Origin: Butyricicoccus_B sp017886875
GTDB lineage: Bacteria; Bacillota; Clostridia; Oscillospirales; Butyricicoccaceae
Reading direction: 5' to 3'
DNA: 64,000 nt
Assembly (NCBI GenBank): GCA_963931655.1
Contig: OZ007036.1
Span: 744,001-808,000, forward strand
The notes beneath the pieces are model-generated. The model did no database searches and was not told where the DNA came from. It saw only the letters and a list, made by a program, of their open reading frames with translations. Position 1 is the first letter of the stretch. Each line of letters opens with the position of its first letter. A program made the position numbers and the translations under genes. Shown piece after piece: positions 58,358 to 64,000 of the stretch.

Positions 58358-61357
58358 ATGTTAAAAACAGTTGTTAAAAAAGGTAGTTATCATGACTCTG
58401 TTGTGCTTATGCTACTGACAAACCACATTTCAGCAATGCAAGGGGTTAATAAAGTATCTATTATGATGGCAACACCAGCTAATAAAGATATCTTTAAACA
58501 AAGCGGTCTTGATACAGAAGAACTGCTTGCCGCTGGTGCAAATGATATGGTAGTTGTCGCTGATATAGATAATGAAAACACTATGAACATTATCGAAAAT
58601 GAAATTGATGCATATTTCAAAAAACAAAATACTCAAAATCAGCAAACCGAAAGCGTTAAATCTTGGGATAAAGCTCTTGAGAAAATGCCTAATGCTGATG
58701 TGGCAGTTATTTCTATTGCAGGTGCTTATGCAGCACTTGAAGCTAATCGTGCACTTGATGAAGGCATGAATGTTTTTATGTTTAGCGATAATGTTACTAT
58801 AGAGGACGAGAAACAGCTTAAACAAAAGGCACATGATAAGGGTCTTGTTGTTATGGGTCCTGACTGTGGCACTGGTATAATTCAAAGTGTGCCTATCGCT
58901 TTTACCAATAAAGTTAACTCTGGTAAAATTGGTATTATTGGTGCATCTGGTACAGGTATCCAAGAGCTTACCACAATTATTGACCGTTTAGGCGAGGGCG
59001 TTAAAAATGCAATCGGTACTGGTGGTCGTGACCTTTCCTCTGAAATTGGCGGCATAACTATGATGGATACCATAAATGCTATGGAACAAGATGACAGCAT
59101 AAAAGTTATGATTGTTATTTCCAAGCCACCTGCAAAGGCAGTTAGAGAAATGATTTCTAACCGTTTGAGTGCTTTTAAAAAACCTGTTGTAACTCTGTTT
59201 TTAGGTGAAAAGCCTGAATACCATGAACAGGGTTTTTATCATGCTTATACACTTGATGAAGCTGCAAGACTTGCTGTTAACCTTGTAAGAGATGAAGATA
59301 TAAACACTTGTGTTGTTTCTGCTGAAACACCAGAAAACGCATTTGATAAGAGCGAAAACAAGACCATTAAAGCTTATTATTCTGGTGGTACTCTTGCTGG
59401 TGAGGCTGCAATGCTTATTAAAGACGCTTTAAACCTTGACACTCCACCAGAAAAAGCTGAAGGTTTTATGTTAAAACATGGCGGTCATATTGTTGTTGAC
59501 CTTGGCGATGATGTTTATACTCAGGGTAAACCTCACCCAATGATTGACCCTGCAAAACGTATTGAATGCATGAAGGAAGCTATTGATGACAGCTCTACTG
59601 GTGTTATTCTTTTTGATATTATGTTAGGTTATGGCTCACATGAAGATATGGCTGGGGCTTTGCTGCCAACAATCAACGAGCTAAAACAAAAGGCTGAAAA
59701 TGAAGGCAGAAAATTATTCTTTATTGCTACTGTTTGCGGCACTCGTCACGACTATCAAGGCTATGATGAAGCAGTAAACAAACTGAAAAATGCTAGTGTT
59801 ATTGTTTGTGAAACAAATAAACTCGCCTCTCAAATGGCAATTCGTGCAATAGGTCTTGATTTTTCCGAACCTGAAAAGGAAATTCGTGCAAAACAGGCTG
59901 TAGATGTTCAAATTACACCTGCATCTGATAAACTGCTTAAAATGCTTTCTGAAAAGCCAAGAATTATAAATATCGGCTTAAAGAGCTTTGCTGAGGTTGC
60001 TGACGAGTTTGGCTGTCAGGTTGTTCAATTTGATTGGACTCCTCCTGCTGGCGGCAATGTTGAAATGATTAAAACTCTTGATTTCCTTAGAAACTTCAAG
60101 GAATTTGACATTGATGCTGCAAACAGAGAAGTTATTGCAAAAATTGTAGCAAGTCAACCTGTTATTATTGACAATGTTCGAGCTAAGGAAGTTATTCCTG
60201 AAATGGCTGAGGGTAAAGTTATTTTACATGCAGGCCCACCTATTGAATATAAAAATATGCCTGACCCAGTTCAAGGTTCTTGTGTAGGTGCTGTATTATT
60301 TGAGGAATGGGCAGATAATGAAGAAGATGCTAGAAAACTACTTTCTTCTGGCGAAATTAAGCTAATTCCATGTCATCATGTAAATGCAGTTGGCCCTATG
60401 GGTGGTATTACCTCCCCTAATATGCCTGTGTTTGTTGTAGAAAACCGTACTGATGGTAATAGAGCTTACTGTACAATGAATGAGGGCATTGGTAAAGTTC
60501 TGCGTTTTGGTGCATATTCTGAGGAAGTTGTAAATCGTCTGCGTTGGATGCGTGATATTTTAGGACCAACTCTTGGTAAAGCTATTAGAGAGCTTGGCGG
60601 TATTGATGTGAACCCTCTAATGGCTAAGGCTCTTGCTATGGGCGATGAATTCCATCAGAGAAATATTGCCGCTTCCCTATCATTTTTAAAGGAGGTTGCA
60701 CCTGTAATAACAAAGCTTGATATGGACGAAAAAGAACGTTATGATGTAATTCGTTTCCTATCTGACACCGACCAATTCTTTTTAAATATTATGATGGCTA
60801 CTGGTAAATCTGTTATGGACGCTGCAAGAACAATACAAAAAGGTACTATTGTTACTGCCATGTGCCGTAATGGCGTGGAATTTGGTATCCGTATAGCGGG
60901 TATGGGTGATGAATGGTTTACTGGCCCTGTAAATACTCCTAAAGGACTTTATTTTACTGGTTACGATGAAGAAGACGCTTGTCCTGATATGGGTGATAGT
61001 GCTATAACTGAAACATTTGGTGTCGGTGGTATGGCTATGATTGCCGCACCTGCTGTAACCCGCTTTGTAGGTGCTGGCGGTTATGAAGATGCACTTCGAA
61101 CAAGTAATGACATGATGGAAATTTGTATTGATAGAAACCCAAACTTTATTATCCCTAACTGGAACTTTCAAGGCATTTGTCTTGGCATTGATGCAAGACT
61201 TGTTGTAGAAAAAGGTATAACACCAGTTATCAATACAGGTATTGCACATAAGGTTGCTGGCTTTGGTCAGGTTGGTGCAGGCACTGTTCACCCACCTATC
61301 GAGTGTTTTGAAAAAGCTATTGCAGCTTATGCTAAAAAATTAGGATTTAACTTATAA
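58358..61357 (+). CDS. FdrA-AllG fusion, oxamate carbamoyltransferase catalytic chain (FdrA + DUF1116)
   Basis: The 999-residue protein starts behind AAAGGAGAG. Residues about 1-505 match FdrA (AllF), related to the alpha subunit of succinyl-CoA synthetase: MGPDCGTGI (166-174), nucleotide loop IGIIGASGTGIQEL (191-204), GGTLAGEAAML (343-353) and HGGHIVVDLGD. Residues about 533-999 match DUF1116 (AllG/YlbE): PRIINIGLKSF, VQFDWTPPAGGN, HAGPPIEY, NVNPLMA-like DVNPLMAKAL, QMGDEFHQRN-like AMGDEFHQRN and GQVGAGTVHPP. In E. coli these are separate genes. The complex would phosphorolyse oxalurate to oxamate and carbamoyl phosphate, with carbamate kinase encoded next. Confidence 0.82.
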   Translation: MLKTVVKKGSYHDSVVLMLLTNHISAMQGVNKVSIMMATPANKDIFKQSGLDTEELLAAGANDMVVVADIDNENTMNIIENEIDAYFKKQNTQNQQTESVKSWDKALEKMPNADVAVISIAGAYAALEANRALDEGMNVFMFSDNVTIEDEKQLKQKAHDKGLVVMGPDCGTGIIQSVPIAFTNKVNSGKIGIIGASGTGIQELTTIIDRLGEGVKNAIGTGGRDLSSEIGGITMMDTINAMEQDDSIKVMIVISKPPAKAVREMISNRLSAFKKPVVTLFLGEKPEYHEQGFYHAYTLDEAARLAVNLVRDEDINTCVVSAETPENAFDKSENKTIKAYYSGGTLAGEAAMLIKDALNLDTPPEKAEGFMLKHGGHIVVDLGDDVYTQGKPHPMIDPAKRIECMKEAIDDSSTGVILFDIMLGYGSHEDMAGALLPTINELKQKAENEGRKLFFIATVCGTRHDYQGYDEAVNKLKNASVIVCETNKLASQMAIRAIGLDFSEPEKEIRAKQAVDVQITPASDKLLKMLSEKPRIINIGLKSFAEVADEFGCQVVQFDWTPPAGGNVEMIKTLDFLRNFKEFDIDAANREVIAKIVASQPVIIDNVRAKEVIPEMAEGKVILHAGPPIEYKNMPDPVQGSCVGAVLFEEWADNEEDARKLLSSGEIKLIPCHHVNAVGPMGGITSPNMPVFVVENRTDGNRAYCTMNEGIGKVLRFGAYSEEVVNRLRWMRDILGPTLGKAIRELGGIDVNPLMAKALAMGDEFHQRNIAASLSFLKEVAPVITKLDMDEKERYDVIRFLSDTDQFFLNIMMATGKSVMDAARTIQKGTIVTAMCRNGVEFGIRIAGMGDEWFTGPVNTPKGLYFTGYDEEDACPDMGDSAITETFGVGGMAMIAAPAVTRFVGAGGYEDALRTSNDMMEICIDRNPNFIIPNWNFQGICLGIDARLVVEKGITPVINTGIAHKVAGFGQVGAGTVHPPIECFEKAIAAYAKKLGFNL

Positions 61358-61384
61358 GTTCAATATTATGAAAAGAGAACTAGC

Positions 61385-62311
61385 ATGGAAAAGAAAATTG
61401 TAATTGCACTAGGGGGTAATGCCCTAGGTGCTGACATTGATGAACAAAAAAGTGCTGTTGCAAATACAGCTAAAGTTATTGTTGATTTGGTTTCCGAGGG
61501 TTACAAGCTAATTGTAACCCATGGAAATGGTCCTCAAGTTGGTATGATACAAGATGCTATGGACTATATGCAGAAAAAGAATTTTAAAAAAATTCCTTTG
61601 CCTACTTGTGTTGCAATGAGCCAAGGATATATAGGTATTGATTTGCAAAATGCTATTAAATATGAGCTTTACCAAAGGGGTATTGATAAAAAAGTATCTA
61701 CCATTCTTTCACAAGTTGAAGTTTCAAAAGATGACCCTGCTTTTTCAAATCCAACAAAGCCTATCGGCAAATTTTTAACCAAAGAAGAAGCAGATGAACA
61801 TGAAGCAAATGGTATACCTTGTATAGAAGATGCTGGCAGAGGTTATAGAGCTGTTGTACCATCTCCCATGCCGGTAGCTATAAAAGAGCTTAAAACAATT
61901 CAAACTCTTTTAGATAATGACCATATTGTTATAACTTGTGGTGGTGGCGGTATACCTGTTATAAATGAAAATGGTAAGCTTGTAGGCACAAATGCGGTTA
62001 TTGATAAAGATAATGTCAGTAGCTTACTTGCAACTAAATTAGATGCTGATTTTCTGGTTATACTAACCGCTGTTGAAAAAGTCGCTATAAACTTCGGTAA
62101 ACCAAACCAAAAATGGATTTCTGAAATGTCAGTAAATGAAGCAAAACAATATATAAATGAAGGACAGTTTGCAAAGGGCTCCATGCTCCCAAAGGTTGAA
62201 GCTGCTGTTTCATTTGTACAGTCTAGCAATAACAAAAAAGCTCTTATTACACTTCTTGAAAAAGCTGCTGATGGTATTGCTGGCAAAACTGGCACAGTTA
62301 TTCATTCATAA
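61385..62311 (+). CDS. arcC: Carbamate kinase
   Basis: The 308-residue protein has IVIALGGNALG, VTHGNGPQVGMI, GRGYRAVVPSP, VITCGGGGIPVI, VIDKDNVSSLLATKLDADFLVILTAV (cut as IDKDNVSSLLATKL) and KGSMLPKVEAAVSFV. It turns carbamoyl phosphate and ADP into ATP, ammonia and carbon dioxide. It lies 27 bases behind the FdrA-AllG gene and therefore probably harvests the energy of oxalurate breakdown, as AllK does in allantoin-using bacteria, rather than serving arginine fermentation. Confidence 0.93.
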   Translation: MEKKIVIALGGNALGADIDEQKSAVANTAKVIVDLVSEGYKLIVTHGNGPQVGMIQDAMDYMQKKNFKKIPLPTCVAMSQGYIGIDLQNAIKYELYQRGIDKKVSTILSQVEVSKDDPAFSNPTKPIGKFLTKEEADEHEANGIPCIEDAGRGYRAVVPSPMPVAIKELKTIQTLLDNDHIVITCGGGGIPVINENGKLVGTNAVIDKDNVSSLLATKLDADFLVILTAVEKVAINFGKPNQKWISEMSVNEAKQYINEGQFAKGSMLPKVEAAVSFVQSSNNKKALITLLEKAADGIAGKTGTVIHS

Positions 62312-62348
62312 TTTAATACCTGTGCCAAAAAGTTAGGGAGAACATTTT

Positions 62349-63959
62349 ATGGATATACCAATTAACTTTTTGATGTGGGGTTTAGCGTGTTTACCAATTC
62401 TCACGCTGCTTGTGCTTATGATAAAATTCCAATGGGGTGCAACTGATGCTGCCCCTATTGGTCTTATAATAACCGTTTTAACCGGTGTTATTTTCTACAA
62501 AGCTGATATAAAACTTATAGCTGCCGAAAGTGCAAAAGGTATTTGGAATGCTCTTACAATACTGCTTATAGTTTTTACCGCTGTACTTATGTATCAAGTT
62601 GGGCTTGAAGCAAAAGCATTTTCAGTTATTAGAAATGGTATGAGAAAACTTTTACCTAATGAGCTTTTACTGGTTTTAACTATGGGTTGGATTTTTGAAA
62701 GCTTTCTTCAAGGTATAACTGGTTTTGGTGTACCTGTTGCAGTTGGTGCTCCACTGCTTATCGGTATAGGTGTAAAGCCTATGTGGGCGGTTATAATACC
62801 TCTGCTTGGTCAGTCTTGGGGCAATACATTTGGTACTTTAGGTGCTGCATGGGACGCTTTAGCTATGACAACTGGACTTACTGCACAAAGTCCAGAATAT
62901 CTTAAAACAGCTTTCTTTACTGCTGCTTTTATATGGTTTTGGAATATTATCGACGGTTTTGTTATATGCTGGTTCTATGGAAAAGGCAAGGCTATAAAAA
63001 AAGGCTTTCCCGCTGTTTTATGCATATCAATAATCCAAGGCGGTGGAGAATTACTGCTAACACAAATTAACACAACTATCGCATGTTTTGTTCCTGCTTG
63101 TGTTTCTCTAATTGCGGTCTTGCTTTTGAGCTGTACAAAGGCGTATAATAGCGAATGGTGTGTTAAAGACAGTCAAATTATAAACCGTGATTTTTCAGAA
63201 TGTGGCTCTGATAATTCACCAAAGGATATGAAGCTTATTGATGCTTTTGTGCCTTATATTTTATTATCTGTTATAACTCTTGTAGTGCTTGTTATTCCGC
63301 CTGTTTTTGAATTTTGTAGTCAGTTTAAACTTTCTCTTTCATTTCCAGAAACCGTTACAGGCTATGGCTTTGTAAATGCTGCTGAGCCTAACTTCTCCCC
63401 TATTAGCCCATTTACCCACGCTAGTATGTTCCTATTTATATCCTCTATTTTAGGACTTTTATACTACAAAAAGCGTAAATGGCTTAAAAAAGGCAGTGTA
63501 AACGCTATATTTATGAGAGCTGTTTCTATGACTATGCCTTCTGGTCTTGCGGTTATTGGTCTAATTATTATGTCTAAAATAATGGCTGGCACAGGTCAAA
63601 CCATTGTTTTAGCTAATGGTATCGCAAATGTTTTAGGCGGTGTATATGTAATTTTATCGCCATTTGTGGGTATGCTTGGTTCATTTATGACAGGTAGCAA
63701 TATGAGCTCTAATATTTTATTCTCAGGTTTTCAAAATGCAACTGCTAACCTATTAAATGTAGATGCATCTGTTATTTTAGGTGCTCAGTCCTCTGGTGCA
63801 TCTGTTGGTAGTGCTATTAGCCCAAGCAATATTATTTTAGGTACCACAACCGCACAGATTTTAGGAAGTGAAGGTAAAATTCTTAAAAAAATCATGGTTA
63901 TAAATGTTCCTGTAGTTATTATGATAGGTTTAATCGCTTTTGCCATAGTAAATCTGTAA
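62349..63959 (+). CDS. LctP/GlcA-family permease
   Basis: The 536-residue protein has 12 or more membrane segments and starts behind GGGAG. Family blocks: IFESFLQGITGFGVPVAVGAPLLIGIG, LGQSWGNTFGTLGAAWDAL, VLGGVYVILSPFVGMLGSFMTGSNMSSNILFSGFQ (cut as GMLGSFMTGSNMSSNILF) and LGAQSSGASVGSAISPSNII. Known members carry L-lactate and glycolate. In this operon the likely cargo is a pathway acid; oxamate, an isostere of pyruvate and lactate, would be the expected waste product. Confidence 0.88.
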   Translation: MDIPINFLMWGLACLPILTLLVLMIKFQWGATDAAPIGLIITVLTGVIFYKADIKLIAAESAKGIWNALTILLIVFTAVLMYQVGLEAKAFSVIRNGMRKLLPNELLLVLTMGWIFESFLQGITGFGVPVAVGAPLLIGIGVKPMWAVIIPLLGQSWGNTFGTLGAAWDALAMTTGLTAQSPEYLKTAFFTAAFIWFWNIIDGFVICWFYGKGKAIKKGFPAVLCISIIQGGGELLLTQINTTIACFVPACVSLIAVLLLSCTKAYNSEWCVKDSQIINRDFSECGSDNSPKDMKLIDAFVPYILLSVITLVVLVIPPVFEFCSQFKLSLSFPETVTGYGFVNAAEPNFSPISPFTHASMFLFISSILGLLYYKKRKWLKKGSVNAIFMRAVSMTMPSGLAVIGLIIMSKIMAGTGQTIVLANGIANVLGGVYVILSPFVGMLGSFMTGSNMSSNILFSGFQNATANLLNVDASVILGAQSSGASVGSAISPSNIILGTTTAQILGSEGKILKKIMVINVPVVIMIGLIAFAIVNL

Positions 63960-63980
63960 ACGAAAGGACATGAGCATATA

Positions 63981-64000
63981 ATGAATGAACAAAAATTCTT
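63981..64000 (+). CDS. Start of a further operon gene (cut by the window end)
   Basis: ATG at 63981 with AAAGGA 12 bases upstream opens M-N-E-Q-K-F before the window ends. An ATG at 63970 closes after three codons. It continues the fdrA-allG/arcC/permease operon; the product cannot be told. Confidence 0.5.

Overview
The window is chromosome of a low-GC, Gram-positive, endospore-forming anaerobe, most likely a member of the Clostridia (Oscillospiraceae-like). The support is a complete spoIIA operon (spoIIAA-spoIIAB-sigF), a SpoVB-like flippase, a collagen-like protein of the exosporium type, DnaD/DnaI-type primosome genes, a T-box leader on valS, CIRCE operators on groESL and htpG, strong AAAGGAGG-type ribosome sites and near-consensus SigA promoters. 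I could not identify a genus from the sequence alone.

Layout. 1-5.2 kb: a GlmU whose uridylyltransferase half looks degenerate (3' end outside the window), dnaD-dnaI, an orphan SbcD-like nuclease, a small convergent-RNA/hydrophobic-peptide locus (element 1) and tRNA-Arg(CCG). 5.2-15.3 kb: a Cd/Zn-type efflux operon with its ArsR operator, an AI-2E family permease, htpG with CIRCE, a lipid kinase, an isolated cbiET fusion and groESL with CIRCE. 15.3-26 kb: rRNA methyltransferase, SpoVB-like flippase, an ECF sigma pair, tgt, an aminotransferase/Lrp pair, element 2 (second copy of the small peptide locus), and four + strand genes ending in another AI-2E permease. 26-34.4 kb: split transketolase with a DeoR regulator, UvrD/PcrA helicase, spoIIA operon, folC. 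34.4-43.3 kb: valS with T-box, two paralogous lipoproteins, a phosphoribosyltransferase divergent from pyrBI, and an HscC-type Hsp70 with its J-protein. 43.3-50 kb: collagen-like protein plus glycosyltransferase, MATE exporter, and a KdgR/Eda/KdgK unit for 2-keto-3-deoxygluconate. 50-54 kb: two chemoreceptors. 54-64 kb: a purine/allantoin-end-pathway region (dicarboxylate symporter, AllH-like, PucG-like, an FdrA-AllG fusion, carbamate kinase, LctP-family permease).

Two systems deserve most attention. First, elements 1 (about 4763-5042) and 2 (about 22684-22971) are paralogous, non-coding-looking loci. Each encodes on the minus strand a 22-24 residue hydrophobic peptide ending I-N-A-K/R, with its Shine-Dalgarno sequence inside a hairpin. 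Each is faced by a convergent + strand transcript that starts with the same small-hairpin/CGGTTA motif and meets the peptide mRNA at a shared hairpin. This is the architecture of a type I toxin-antitoxin (Fst/par-like), but I do not recognise the family. Second, the 54-64 kb genes fit a pathway ureidoglycine -> oxalurate -> oxamate + carbamoyl phosphate -> ATP. The AllF and AllG subunits are fused into one 999-residue chain, and a lactate-permease homologue could export oxamate, a close analogue of pyruvate and lactate.
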